A stretch of DNA of 64,000 bases from Paracoccus zhejiangensis (GCF_002847445.1 NZ_CP025432.1:124001-188000); one strand, 5' to 3'; shown: positions 33,301 through 41,996, counted from the stretch's first letter. Translations and numbers: made by a program. Notes: generated by a model from the sequence alone, not told the origin.

Positions 33301-33492
33301 ATGGCCAACGAAAGCATGAAGCTCCGCGTGAAAACCGGCGAGAAAGACGGCAAGAACTTCTGGGACAGCTGCGGTGTCCTCTTCATCAACCGCAACGCCG
33401 CCGGCGACATCACCTCCATTCAGGTACGCCACAACATGTTCCCCGCCGTCGATATGGTCGCCTTCCCGAAACGGGACGACGACCAGGAGTGA
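33301..33492 (+). CDS. Small conserved-type hypothetical protein
   Basis: A 63-residue protein: MANESMKLRVKTGEKDGKNF, then DSCGVLFINRNAAGDITSIQ, ending FPKRDDDQE. AGGAAAGGA lies upstream of the ATG. Beta-rich, reminiscent of small DUF736-like plasmid proteins, but the match is not clear enough to name. A large hairpin follows the stop. Confidence 0.65.
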   Translation: MANESMKLRVKTGEKDGKNFWDSCGVLFINRNAAGDITSIQVRHNMFPAVDMVAFPKRDDDQE

Positions 33493-33528
33493 ACGGCAGG
33501 GGCGGCGCAAGCCGCCCCTTTGCCGTTC
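33491..33528. promoter_or_regulatory. Large hairpin after the 33301-33492 gene
   Basis: Outer arms GAACGGCA/TGCCGTTC and inner arms GGCGGC-gcaa-GCCGCC form a long, nearly perfect stem. No long T-run follows, so it may be a terminator-like or mRNA-stabilising structure just upstream of leader copy C. Confidence 0.65.
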
Positions 33529-33563
33529 CATCCAGTCGCTCACGCGGGCAGCCTGCGGCCAGC

Positions 33564-33942
33564 AAGATCGATGGAGGCCCGTATATCGCGGGCCACGCCA
33601 GCCGGGGGATTCGGACGAAGCCGAACGCCCAGGCTTTTGCTTTTGGCCGCGTTGCCGCGGCCGGTGTCGGGAACCGCCGGTTCCCCCGATCAAGGGCGCG
33701 TCGGCTTTACGGGGCGAGGGGTATCCCCAGCCTTCCTTCGCGCTGCGCGCTCCGTGCAGGCCGGGTGATCCCCCTCCCCTCGCCCCTACCGCCGACCCTT
33801 GATCGGGTCCCCCTCCTGCCCTCGCCGGGAGGCAGGGTTTCAGGAGAGGCGCGCGGTTCCCGCGTCCTCGCCCGAAACCCCGCCCCATGATGGGCACCCC
33901 GACCACGGCAAAGATCAAGGCGGGACCGTCGCAAAAAGGAGG
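33564..33942 (+). repeat. Structured leader repeat, copy C
   Basis: Almost identical to copy A over about 375 bases, with hairpin differences confined largely to loops or compensated pairs (GGCCCG-tatatcg-CGGGCC, GGCCGC-gttgcc-GCGGCC). It ends in AAAAAGGAGG before the ATG at 33949. Confidence 0.9.
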
Positions 33943-33948
33943 CCACAC

Positions 33949-34188
33949 ATGGCTGATACTTATCGCTTGGGATCATCCCCCCTCGTTCACAGCCCCGGCC
34001 TGATCGCATGGGCGATCAACGGCTACTATTTCGAGGACGACCGCCCGCAGCTGCTGGACGTGATCGCCGCAACCTATCCCGGCGTCCCGCGTGAGGCACT
34101 GGAACAGGTGCTGCTGCGCAAGATCGACTATCGCGTCGAAGGCGAAACCGTCGTGTTTACCGTGGAGGCCGACCATGCCCGCGCGTGA
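33949..34188 (+). CDS. Small hypothetical protein behind leader copy C
   Basis: A 79-residue protein starting MADTYRLGSSPLVHSPGLIA, with NGYYFEDDRPQLLDVIAATY. The ATG follows the repeat's AAAAAGGAGG. Overlaps the next start. It is the first gene of the operon that ends in ardC. Family unknown; proximity to ardC suggests a role soon after DNA entry. Confidence 0.65.
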   Translation: MADTYRLGSSPLVHSPGLIAWAINGYYFEDDRPQLLDVIAATYPGVPREALEQVLLRKIDYRVEGETVVFTVEADHARA

Positions 34189-34375
34189 ACCCGATCACCC
34201 CATCACCATTCATTGCCCGCATTGCGGAGGCCAGAACATTCTGGCCGACACCTGCGCCAGCTGGAATGTCGAGACGCAAGAGTGGAAACTCTCCAACGTC
34301 TTTGACGATACGACCTGCGACGATTGCGGCATCGACGTCAGCGCCGTGGAGCGCCCCGTTCAGGAGGGCGCATGA
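34175..34375 (+). CDS. Small zinc-ribbon-like protein
   Basis: A 66-residue protein with two CxxC pairs (CPHCGG and CDDCG) separated by about 35 residues, a classic zinc-ribbon arrangement. GGAGG lies upstream. It overlaps both neighbours (14 bases with the previous gene, ATGA with ardC). It probably binds zinc; the partner is unknown. Confidence 0.7.
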   Translation: MPAREPDHPITIHCPHCGGQNILADTCASWNVETQEWKLSNVFDDTTCDDCGIDVSAVERPVQEGA

Positions 34376-35265
34376 TGGCCCAGTTCGATGTTTACCAGCA
34401 TGTCACAGACCAGATCATTGCCAGCATCGAGGATGGCACCCCGGTCTGGCGGAAGCCATGGACCGGCGATCAGGGCGGCATTCCCTTTCCCCGCCGCAGC
34501 ACCGGCGAGTTTTATCGTGGTATCAATATCCTGATGCTCTGGGCGCGGGCCGCTGAACAGGGCTATCGCAGCGCCCATTGGTTTACCTATCGTCAGGCGC
34601 AGGAGGCAGGCGCGCAGGTCCGCAAGGGCGAGAAATCCGCAACGGTCGTGAAGTATGGCACCGTTGATCGCACTGATGCCGAGACCGGCGAAGAAAAGAC
34701 CATCAGCTATGCCAAAGCCTATCGCGTCTTCAATGCTGACCAAATCGACGGCTTGCCCGAAGACTTTCAGGCCAAGCCCATCGAGGCCCCGCGCGATCTC
34801 GGCACCGAAACCGATCCGGCACTTGACGCCTTCTTTGATGCGACCGGCATCGAGCGGCGCACAAGCGAGCGACCCGAAGCCTTCTATGATGTGGCGGGCG
34901 ATTTCATTCACATGCCGCCCGTCGCGACGTTTCATGACGCAGCCGGATATTATGCCACGCTGGCGCATGAAGCCTGTCACGCCGCTGGCGCGGTGCATCG
35001 GCTGGATCGTTTCACCCGGTTCAATGGACGCACGGATCGGGCGTTCGAGGAACTGGTGGCCGAAATCGGCAGCGCCATGGTCTGCGCGCAGATCGGCGTG
35101 ACACCGGATTTCGGGCAGACGGCAGCCTATGTCGAAAGCTGGTTGCGGGCGTTGAAATCCGAGAAGCGGTTCATCTTCAAGGCCGCGACCGAGGCACAGA
35201 AAGCCGCCGATTGGCTGATGCGCAGCGCGCCAGCTGACCTCAGCGAACAGGAGGTGGCCGCCTGA
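34372..35265 (+). CDS. ardC: ArdC-type antirestriction protein
   Basis: A 297-residue protein with the two ArdC parts. The N-terminal ssDNA-binding domain (YQHVTDQIIASIEDGTPVWR, GGIPFPRRSTGEFYRGINIL) is followed by the C-terminal zincin-like metallopeptidase domain with HEACH (H199, E200, H203) and a downstream EELVAEIGSAM stretch. ArdC proteins coat or protect incoming plasmid DNA from host restriction. The start overlaps the previous stop. The position behind a leader repeat fits early expression in the recipient. Confidence 0.92.
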   Translation: MMAQFDVYQHVTDQIIASIEDGTPVWRKPWTGDQGGIPFPRRSTGEFYRGINILMLWARAAEQGYRSAHWFTYRQAQEAGAQVRKGEKSATVVKYGTVDRTDAETGEEKTISYAKAYRVFNADQIDGLPEDFQAKPIEAPRDLGTETDPALDAFFDATGIERRTSERPEAFYDVAGDFIHMPPVATFHDAAGYYATLAHEACHAAGAVHRLDRFTRFNGRTDRAFEELVAEIGSAMVCAQIGVTPDFGQTAAYVESWLRALKSEKRFIFKAATEAQKAADWLMRSAPADLSEQEVAA

Positions 35266-35405
35266 GCGGCCCCCTTCCCCTCGCCAACCTGACCTGCCGC
35301 AAATGCGGCAGCGTTAATCCGATGGCCTATCTCGCCCCGATCATCCTGCCCGGCGATCCGGCAGGCACCTGCATCTGCATCCTTTGCGCCGGAGCACAAG
35401 GCTGA
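35262..35405 (+). CDS. Possible small zinc-ribbon protein with a CTG start
   Basis: A 47-residue frame beginning at a CTG that overlaps the ardC stop, with AGGAGGTGG positioned as a ribosome site. It reads LANLTCRKCGSVNPMAYL and later CICILC, giving two CxxC pairs. No ATG or GTG is available upstream in frame; an internal ATG would lose the first pair. Non-AUG initiation is the main doubt. Confidence 0.4.
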   Translation: MSGPLPLANLTCRKCGSVNPMAYLAPIILPGDPAGTCICILCAGAQG

Positions 35406-35459
35406 CTCGACCGGGACGGCAATCTGAAAGCCGGCATCACCCTATAACGGAGAACAGTC

Positions 35460-35660
35460 ATGCACAGCTTTTCCGCCTATTGCCGCCTGAATGTCCCGGT
35501 CAGCGCCAGCCACCGGACCGTGATCCGTGCGGCGTCCAGTAAGATCAATCCCCGTGCCCGGTTCGATCCGGATCGGCGTGGCGACCGCCACGAATATTTT
35601 CGCGCCATGCTGGATCATCACAACGACGCGCGCGACCTCGACGCGCGCCATCGTCTGTGA
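35460..35660 (+). CDS. Small hypothetical protein at the end of the ardC block
   Basis: A 66-residue basic protein starting MHSFSAYCRLNVPVSASHRT, ending with a His/Asp/Arg-rich tail (RHEYFRAMLDHHNDARDLDA). GGAGAACA lies upstream of the ATG. It probably belongs to the ardC transcription unit. No family recognised. Confidence 0.6.
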   Translation: MHSFSAYCRLNVPVSASHRTVIRAASSKINPRARFDPDRRGDRHEYFRAMLDHHNDARDLDARHRL

Positions 35661-35898
35661 GGACGAAACGATGGTCTATGAATTGCGCGATCAACCAGCA
35701 GGTCGGGCGGAAAGCGGACGGTCGCGACAATAGGTTCGAAGGGCTGGTTCGTGGCGTCGACCGCGTTTCCACTACTGGTGAAGCTTTCGATAAAACCTGC
35801 AAATACGACTAAGAGCGCGTCTAACCCGAAAAGGCCACCGATTTACGGCAATTTGCGACCGCTTGGTCGGTGGGATCTCCTGTGGCTTGGCTTCCGGT

Positions 35899-36942
35899 CT
35901 ACTGCGCCAGATCACTTATCTCCCGCTCGATCAAACGGAAGCGGTCCTTCAGTTCCTCCCCCGCATAAAAGTCGAGCAGATCCTGCTTAGACAGCGTTCC
36001 GTCCGATAGGAATTTCGCCAGATAGCGCTGACTGAATTCCATCAGCATCATGCTCTTCTCGATCTGGGCGAGGATCTTCTTGCTATTTTCGATGTTGGCA
36101 TGGACCAATGCCTTGATCGATGCGATGTCCACCAGATCCTTGATGATCCGGTTGACGATCACGTTCAACACATCGGAATCGAGTGAAACTTCCTTGGTGT
36201 TCAGCGCGAGGTCCCGAGCCAGCGTGTAGGCGATCGCAAGGTTCTTGTAGTCGCCCTTTTGCGAGTCGATGATGGCCACGAATCCAACCGCGGGAAGAAA
36301 CCGCACGTCCTGGATCGCGTTCAGGATGGAGTTGTCTACCAGAGAAAGATCAAACACGATAATGCCGGCGCTGCCATCCCGATTGGCCTGAGCCTCGAGG
36401 AGCTGGCTCCATGCGGTGTCGGATTTTCTCGTGAACACGTCCTTGGTCTGGATATCACCGAGCCGAATGCCCTTGTCGAACTTACATTCGATGGCGATGC
36501 GTTTGCCGCCAACGCCGTTCAAATGACAGACGATGTCACCGGTCTTGTTGCGATGCAGCTTTCCGGCGGTATCGCCGGTCAGCTCAACGCGATCTGGCAG
36601 TCGTTGCTTTTCGAGGAACTCCACCAAGAATTCGGCGATGTCCTCCTCGGCGAGAACGCCTTTTACCGATGAGCGATAGAAGAGCTCCTTCTTCATGTCG
36701 AAGATCATCTTGAGGCTCTCGAGCTCGGTACCGAGTTCGTTGCTGGTTCGAGCCAGGAAGGTAGATAGCCGATCCTCCATCAGCGCGAGCACACCGATGT
36801 AGAGAGCCCGATGGAGCTGGTCGTCGCGGTCGGCGGTGCCAACCCGATTGAAGAATTCGAAGAGTATCTTGTTCTCGACCTCGAAGGACGAGATTTGAAC
36901 CCTTCCCGCCTTCTGATCCAAGCTGACTATGCCCATGCTCAA
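35899..36942 (-). CDS. PD-(D/E)XK-like nuclease, last gene of the SIR2-HerA operon
   Basis: A 347-residue protein. The segment GDIVCHLNGVGGKRIAIECK gives D136, E152 and K154 in the spacing of a PD-(D/E)XK nuclease core. A following helical region ends in a long C-terminal helical part (SKKILAQIEKSMMLMEFSQR). It lies 3' of KTSC and HerA-like genes in a tight operon. Most likely a DNA-cleaving or DNA-binding effector/accessory of the defence module; the motif could be degenerate and should be checked structurally. Confidence 0.7.
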   Translation of the reverse strand: MSMGIVSLDQKAGRVQISSFEVENKILFEFFNRVGTADRDDQLHRALYIGVLALMEDRLSTFLARTSNELGTELESLKMIFDMKKELFYRSSVKGVLAEEDIAEFLVEFLEKQRLPDRVELTGDTAGKLHRNKTGDIVCHLNGVGGKRIAIECKFDKGIRLGDIQTKDVFTRKSDTAWSQLLEAQANRDGSAGIIVFDLSLVDNSILNAIQDVRFLPAVGFVAIIDSQKGDYKNLAIAYTLARDLALNTKEVSLDSDVLNVIVNRIIKDLVDIASIKALVHANIENSKKILAQIEKSMMLMEFSQRYLAKFLSDGTLSKQDLLDFYAGEELKDRFRLIEREISDLAQ

Positions 36943-37157
36943 ACTTTGCTGTAGCGGTAGTGGCCCTTGATGCGCTTTGCTAGGAAGCCGCCCATGGTGT
37001 CGGACGCCTTGAATTCCTCGATCACTCGCGCATCGACGTCAAAGTACTCGTAGATTCCACCATTCTTGAAGGTGACCTCAAGCAGCATCTGGTCGGGATC
37101 GTAACGGATCGCCTGTATGTTGGACGAGTCGAATTGAGGAAACTCTTCCCAAGCCAT
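36939..37157 (-). CDS. KTSC-domain protein
   Basis: A 72-residue protein: MAWEEFPQFDSSNIQAIRYD, then LEVTFKNGGIYEYFDVDARV, a typical KTSC domain (about 60 residues, beta-rich). Such domains occur alone or fused to lysyl-tRNA synthetase and toxin-like proteins; the function is unclear. The start at 37157 has AAGGAGAA upstream. Its 3' end overlaps the nuclease-like gene start by 4 bases. Confidence 0.85.
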   Translation of the reverse strand: MAWEEFPQFDSSNIQAIRYDPDQMLLEVTFKNGGIYEYFDVDARVIEEFKASDTMGGFLAKRIKGHYRYSKV

Positions 37158-37159
37158 GT

Positions 37160-39064
37160 CTATTCTCCTTGTTTGGGTCTTTTGGCAAGAACGGGATTCT
37201 GGGAGAGCCAGGTCTCCACAAAGGGCGAGTAATCTGGATTTTCCGGCCGAGCGATGTTCCAGCCTCCAGGTGTGAGGGATTCCTCGGGCGCGAGTTCGTC
37301 GCACACGATAGGGTCCTGACTGTCCGGCCTGCGGTCCTTCGGCGGCGCCTGGATCATCGTCCTCATGGGCAGCCCCACAGCTTCCCCCAACACGATGGCT
37401 TCTCCCGTCCGAAGAATTGGGAGCATGTTGGTCAATCCGTCCAGATTATCAGACAGTGCGCCAGTCACATGAGAACGGTCGGAGGCATTGCTCAATCGCA
37501 TTGCGAAGAACGTTCCACATTGAGACAGGATGGTAGGGTTGATCTCTGATGGGCGCTGGCTAACGATCATCGCGCCAATGCCATATTTCCGGCCTTCCTT
37601 CACGATCCGCTGGGTCACGATGGAGGCGGCACTATCGAAGTTGTCGTTGAGGTAGGTGTGGGCCTCCTCCATCACGACCAGCAGGGGCCTCTCCCTACCG
37701 CCCTCCGATTGGTTGCGCGCCCAAAAGAGACCATCGTACAGGACGCGCAGCACGACGCCGATGATGTCGTTCGTCATGGTAGACGGTACGCCCGAGAGGT
37801 CGAGGATCGTGACTGGCTTATCGCTGCCAAGCCAGCTCAGCATCAACGCCGCCAGATCCTGTGCGACTGCGCCGTCCTGATTTGGGTGCCAATCTCCTGC
37901 GCGCAGCAGGAAGTCATAGCGTGAGACCCTGAGCTTGGAGCCGAGAGATTCAAGTTGGCTCCTGAGGTTCAGGCCGTCAGGGATGTACTGGATCTTCTCC
38001 GTATCTTTTGCGGCGTTCTTCACCTTCTTGAACCTCGGTGGAATGCCCGCGTCAGCGTCCCCTAAAAGTGGGTTGCCCGCTGCGTCGAGCTCATATGCCC
38101 AGTTCGCGCGATCCACATGGCTCCCTTGGTTCGAATAATAGGTGCCGAACTCTGTGCAATAAAGCTCGTGCCAGAGCTTGTTCAGTGAGAACGGCACCGG
38201 GCTGTCCGCCCCAACCGTGTCCGGCGTGACGCCCTGTACGGGATTGGCCGTCAGCGTCTGAGCCTTCGCCTCGATGACTTTTTCGAGGATCATGTTACGC
38301 GCTTTCCCGTCCGCCGGAAGGGGGCCGAAAGTGACGCGCAGCATCTCATCAAAGCTCAACGCCCAGAATGGGATGCAAAGTCTGCTCTCGGTGATGCGGT
38401 GAGGGTCAGGGTTGACCTTGTACACGGCCGCCCGATCCCCTAGGGCGCGTGAATACTCGCCATGCAAATCTAGCACGACGATGCGGGCGGAAGGAAAGCG
38501 AGCTCCATCTGAGAGTATGTTGAGCAAGCCTGCCACGGTGGTCGACTTGCCCGATCCAGTGGTTCCGACGATAGCCGAATGCCGCGTGATGAGCTTGTTG
38601 ATGTCGACCAAAGCATCGATCGACTCGCTGCCAGCGACGTGGCCAACGCGCACGAAGTGGTTCTGAGCACCTGAACGTCCATAGATGGCCTGCAGGTCCA
38701 TCTCAGAGACCAAGTGCACCTCATCGTCGATGGTCGGGTACTGCGAAATGCCGCGCTGGAAACGCCCTGTACGATATCCTTCGCCGATGAGCTGCACCGT
38801 CATCCAGCGCTGTCCATTGGGCATTGCCTTGACCTGATTTTCCGGGACTGCGCTGGCACCGACTTGCGAAACGATCCCGAACAGGTCGACGTAGCCGACA
38901 GGAATCTTTACGAAGCTGCCTATCTGGCCAATTCGATAACCTTGGCCGTCGACGAAGCTCAGCCCTGAGAACCGGTCCGCACGCAAAGTGACGCTAACGG
39001 ACGTGCCGCTCACGTCCTGAACGGCCCCGATGACCGTGGCGTCGCCAGGTCCGCTACGCGTCAT
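37160..39064 (-). CDS. herA: HerA-family hexameric ATPase
   Basis: About 634 residues. An N-terminal HAS-barrel-like domain (GTSVSVTLRADRFSGLSFVD) precedes the Walker A motif (IVGTTGSGKSTTVAGLLNIL, about 165-175). Walker B (LLVVMEEAHTYLND) and an arginine-containing motif (IVKEGRKYGIGAMIVSQRPS) follow in the C-terminal half. HerA proteins are DNA translocases; paired with SIR2 they form anti-phage NADase complexes. The start at 39064 overlaps the SIR2 stop by 11 bases, so the two are coupled. Confidence 0.92.
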   Translation of the reverse strand: MTRSGPGDATVIGAVQDVSGTSVSVTLRADRFSGLSFVDGQGYRIGQIGSFVKIPVGYVDLFGIVSQVGASAVPENQVKAMPNGQRWMTVQLIGEGYRTGRFQRGISQYPTIDDEVHLVSEMDLQAIYGRSGAQNHFVRVGHVAGSESIDALVDINKLITRHSAIVGTTGSGKSTTVAGLLNILSDGARFPSARIVVLDLHGEYSRALGDRAAVYKVNPDPHRITESRLCIPFWALSFDEMLRVTFGPLPADGKARNMILEKVIEAKAQTLTANPVQGVTPDTVGADSPVPFSLNKLWHELYCTEFGTYYSNQGSHVDRANWAYELDAAGNPLLGDADAGIPPRFKKVKNAAKDTEKIQYIPDGLNLRSQLESLGSKLRVSRYDFLLRAGDWHPNQDGAVAQDLAALMLSWLGSDKPVTILDLSGVPSTMTNDIIGVVLRVLYDGLFWARNQSEGGRERPLLVVMEEAHTYLNDNFDSAASIVTQRIVKEGRKYGIGAMIVSQRPSEINPTILSQCGTFFAMRLSNASDRSHVTGALSDNLDGLTNMLPILRTGEAIVLGEAVGLPMRTMIQAPPKDRRPDSQDPIVCDELAPEESLTPGGWNIARPENPDYSPFVETWLSQNPVLAKRPKQGE

Positions 39065-40244
39065 CGGTCTGCTCCTGAGTGCCCGCAAGGCTGCGCAACA
39101 GACTACCAACGACGGCAAAATCGCCAAGTTTGACTGACGCGGTGGTGTTGTCGGTGACGAAAACGTTCTGCGGCAGCACCATGCCCTCAATTGGCTCAGG
39201 TCGCCAGACGCCGGAGATACGACCCACGATCGCGCTGTCGAAACCGATCATGCTCAGGTTCGGGGTGGCAAAGGCGCATTCGCGGGCCTTCGCATATTTG
39301 TCGTCGCCGAGTTCGCCGTGCATGAACGCGAAGACATGGGCCGTCGCATTCGTCTCGAGGCTCCTCATGATGACGTCGTTGATGTGGTCGTCGGCGAATG
39401 AGTACCCGCAGATGAAGAGCACCGCAGAAGGCTTGAGGAGGAAAGACTTCAGGCGATCGAGCATCGCCAGGTAGGGCATCTTGCGGCTCTGATCGTACTT
39501 GAGGTGCGATGGATAGATCAGGTAGGAGCCCCCGAGTTTGTCGGTAGTTCTGACCACAGAGCCTTTGTCGAGCCGCCAGTTCAATGACCCATGGACCTTC
39601 CAGAGGCGTGTCCACCGGGCGGGGAGCAGTCCCTCGTCCTCTACGGCGCCAAGATCGAAGAAGGCACGCCGGGACCCTATGAAGCCGTCGAAGTACGGCG
39701 CAGAGCTCTCCTCCATCGCCTGTTCAAGCAACAGGTCGTAGTTCGTGGTGAACAGGTGGACGGGTTGGGCGCGATTCACTGATCGGGTCCAGACGGCAAG
39801 GTCGTGATACGCCGTGTTCCTTGTCGGGAGCTCGCGGTTGACCTGATCGGAAATCACGCTGCATATTTTCTCGTCCAGTGTGATCAGCTCATCGGCAGAC
39901 AAATCCCTGACCTTTCCCCTACCTGCGACACCGTGCAACTGGCGTATTCTGCTCAAAAGCAGCTCGATGTTCTCATTGTCCTGACCGTCGTCTTTTACCG
40001 CGTTAGTCAGAAGGAGCCACGAGTCGGCGAGCACGGGATCTTTGGTCATTTGCTCTGCGATGATTGTCGTGAGCCCGCTGACGTCTGGGATCAGTGCGTT
40101 ATTAACCGCCTTTCCGTCTACTTGCGTCTCAACCCGTACTGAGAGCGGACACCCTGCACCGATGAAGAAGCCGACCGGTTTGCGGTTCTGCGATAAAGCT
40201 TGTTGGATGAAGCTTATCTGTCTTGCGGGATCATGTGTTTGCAT
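39054..40244 (-). CDS. SIR2-family NADase, first gene of the SIR2-HerA operon
   Basis: A 396-residue SIR2-domain protein: FFIGAG (26-31, NAD-binding), TTNYD (166-170, with the catalytic-type Asn) and KVHGS (216-220, catalytic His218), then LFICGYSFADDHINDVIMRS, the Rossmann-fold end seen in defence SIR2 proteins. It likely depletes NAD+ on phage sensing. It is translationally coupled to HerA. No clear Shine-Dalgarno is seen before the ATG at 40244. Confidence 0.92.
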   Translation of the reverse strand: MQTHDPARQISFIQQALSQNRKPVGFFIGAGCPLSVRVETQVDGKAVNNALIPDVSGLTTIIAEQMTKDPVLADSWLLLTNAVKDDGQDNENIELLLSRIRQLHGVAGRGKVRDLSADELITLDEKICSVISDQVNRELPTRNTAYHDLAVWTRSVNRAQPVHLFTTNYDLLLEQAMEESSAPYFDGFIGSRRAFFDLGAVEDEGLLPARWTRLWKVHGSLNWRLDKGSVVRTTDKLGGSYLIYPSHLKYDQSRKMPYLAMLDRLKSFLLKPSAVLFICGYSFADDHINDVIMRSLETNATAHVFAFMHGELGDDKYAKARECAFATPNLSMIGFDSAIVGRISGVWRPEPIEGMVLPQNVFVTDNTTASVKLGDFAVVGSLLRSLAGTQEQTDDA

Positions 40245-40784
40245 GGCGGGTCAGCGTTAGCTCAATTGATTGTGTTGAAACCAGTACGAGCCAAGCACGG
40301 TGAATTCGTCAGCGCAATGAAAAAGAAGGCAAAACGTCGATCGTTTGGTGCTCGGCGGCACAACGAGGTGACGCATGCTAAGGTTTGCGAAACGGCAGTT
40401 AGCACAGAAGCGGACGTTGTGCACGAGCTGCTCGAGTGTCCGCTATGGTGAAGGTTTTCCGATGCGGGTCGCGTTGGAACGCTGTTCATTGGCGCGACCA
40501 CGACCCGCGTTGGGAAACCTCCCAAGGTGGAAGCCGCGGGGGTCTTGGATCAGGCTATGGGGAAAATGCTCGAACGGTTGCGGCGGCGGCTGTATTCTGG
40601 GCGCTGCTAATGGCGAGGCAGGCGCCAGATACGGTCTCAAACCCGGCGGATGCTCCCAACAAGGCGGTGTGCTCTGGACATACTGCCGCCCTCTGCCGGG
40701 TTGGAAGTAGACGAGCACGCGCTGTTCGGACCGGGTCTGCGGAGTGTAGCCGGTGCTGTTTCGTGACGGATGACGGGCGATATG
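40245..40784. other. Intergenic region between the defence operon and the IS91-type element
   Basis: The sequence has no frame I can support as a gene. It presumably holds the promoter of the SIR2 operon and the terminus of the IS91-type element, but I cannot place either precisely. Confidence 0.4.
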
Positions 40785-41984
40785 TCATGCTGCCTGCTCC
40801 CTGGGTGGTGCACGCGATATCGGTTTCTGTCCCCGCCTGAAGATCTCGATGATCCGCATGGGACCGCCGCAACAGGGGCATGGTGCGCGCAGGGTGAGCG
40901 GGGGGATCTCAAGCTCTGGCTCTGGAACGGCAGGCGGTTCAGACTGCTGGACGCAGAGCAAGGCACGGATCTTGGTGATGTTGGCCTTGCGGGTCGAACT
41001 GGCGAGCAGGCCGAAATGCCGGATGCGATGGAAACCATCGGGCAGGACGTGGATCAGGAACCGGCGGATGAACTCTGACGTGGCCAGCCGCATCACCCTC
41101 GAGCGGTCGCCGCGCTTGATCCTATAATCCTTCCAGCGGAACGCCACGGTATCGGCATCCGCGCTGACCAAGCGGGTGTTGGAGATCGCGACCCTGTGCG
41201 TGTATCGGCTCAGATAGGCCAGCACGGCCTTGGGTCCGCCGAAGGGCGGTTTGGCATAGACCACCCATTCGGATTTGCGGAATGGGGCGAGCCAAGCTCT
41301 GAAGGTGTCCGCGCTGGCCAGTTCAGCCAGATCGCCGAAGAAGGCCAACTGACCGGCCCGGTGCAGATCCCTCAGCCCCTCCAGAAACAGGCGTCGGAAC
41401 AGCCGCGACAGAACCCGCACATGCAGGAAGAACCCGGGGCGGCAGGCGACCCATCTGGTGCCATCCGGCGACAAGCCGCCGCCCGGGAGGATCATGTGGA
41501 TATGGGGATGATGGGTCAGCGCCGATCCCCAGCTGTGCAGCACGCTGGTCATGCCGACCCTTGCGCCGAGACGCCTGGGGTCGGCAGCGATGGTCATGAC
41601 CGTTTCCGCAGATGCCTTGAACAGCAGCCCGTAGATGGCCTTCTTGTTCCAGAACGCGATCTGCGCGATCTCAGCCGGCAGGGTGAAGACGACGTGGAAG
41701 TATTCCACCGGCAGGAGATCCTCGGCGCGCGCGGCCATCCAGTCCCGTGCCGCTGGCCCCTGGCACTTCGGGCAATGCCGGTTCTTGCAGGAGTTGTAGG
41801 CGATGTGGTGGTGGCCACAGTTGGCACAACCGGCCACATGCCCACCGAGTGCCTCGGTCCGGCAGGCCTCGATCGCTGACATCACCTTCAGCTGGGTCAG
41901 GCTGACATGCCCCGCATTGGCCTGCCGCCACGCAGGGCCATGGGCACGGAAGATGTCAGCCAGTTCCAGCAATGGCCGGGACAC
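40785..41984 (-). CDS. IS91-family (HUH, Y2) transposase
   Basis: A 399-residue transposase. An N-terminal zinc-binding part has CANCGHHHIAYNSCKNRHCP and KCQ. The HUH motif region is LTHHPHIHMILPGG. The Tyr-containing part is YLSRYTHRVAISNTRL, and a basic C-terminus ends with a CPCCGG zinc motif. GTG start. It would nick and mobilise DNA by rolling-circle transposition. It is co-directional with a tyrosine recombinase upstream. Confidence 0.92.
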   Translation of the reverse strand: MSRPLLELADIFRAHGPAWRQANAGHVSLTQLKVMSAIEACRTEALGGHVAGCANCGHHHIAYNSCKNRHCPKCQGPAARDWMAARAEDLLPVEYFHVVFTLPAEIAQIAFWNKKAIYGLLFKASAETVMTIAADPRRLGARVGMTSVLHSWGSALTHHPHIHMILPGGGLSPDGTRWVACRPGFFLHVRVLSRLFRRLFLEGLRDLHRAGQLAFFGDLAELASADTFRAWLAPFRKSEWVVYAKPPFGGPKAVLAYLSRYTHRVAISNTRLVSADADTVAFRWKDYRIKRGDRSRVMRLATSEFIRRFLIHVLPDGFHRIRHFGLLASSTRKANITKIRALLCVQQSEPPAVPEPELEIPPLTLRAPCPCCGGPMRIIEIFRRGQKPISRAPPREQAA

Positions 41985-41996
41985 CCCGGCGCCCGA

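Noticed and set aside
20446-33942. CRISPR array or transposon interpretation of the repeats
   Set aside because: Three ~370-base copies many kilobases apart, without spacers, terminal inverted repeats or a transposase, all placed precisely before start codons. A leader function fits better.
40245-40784. Small plus-strand frames between the SIR2 gene and the IS91-type element
   Set aside because: No ribosome site, motif or plausible composition; probably element end plus promoter sequence.
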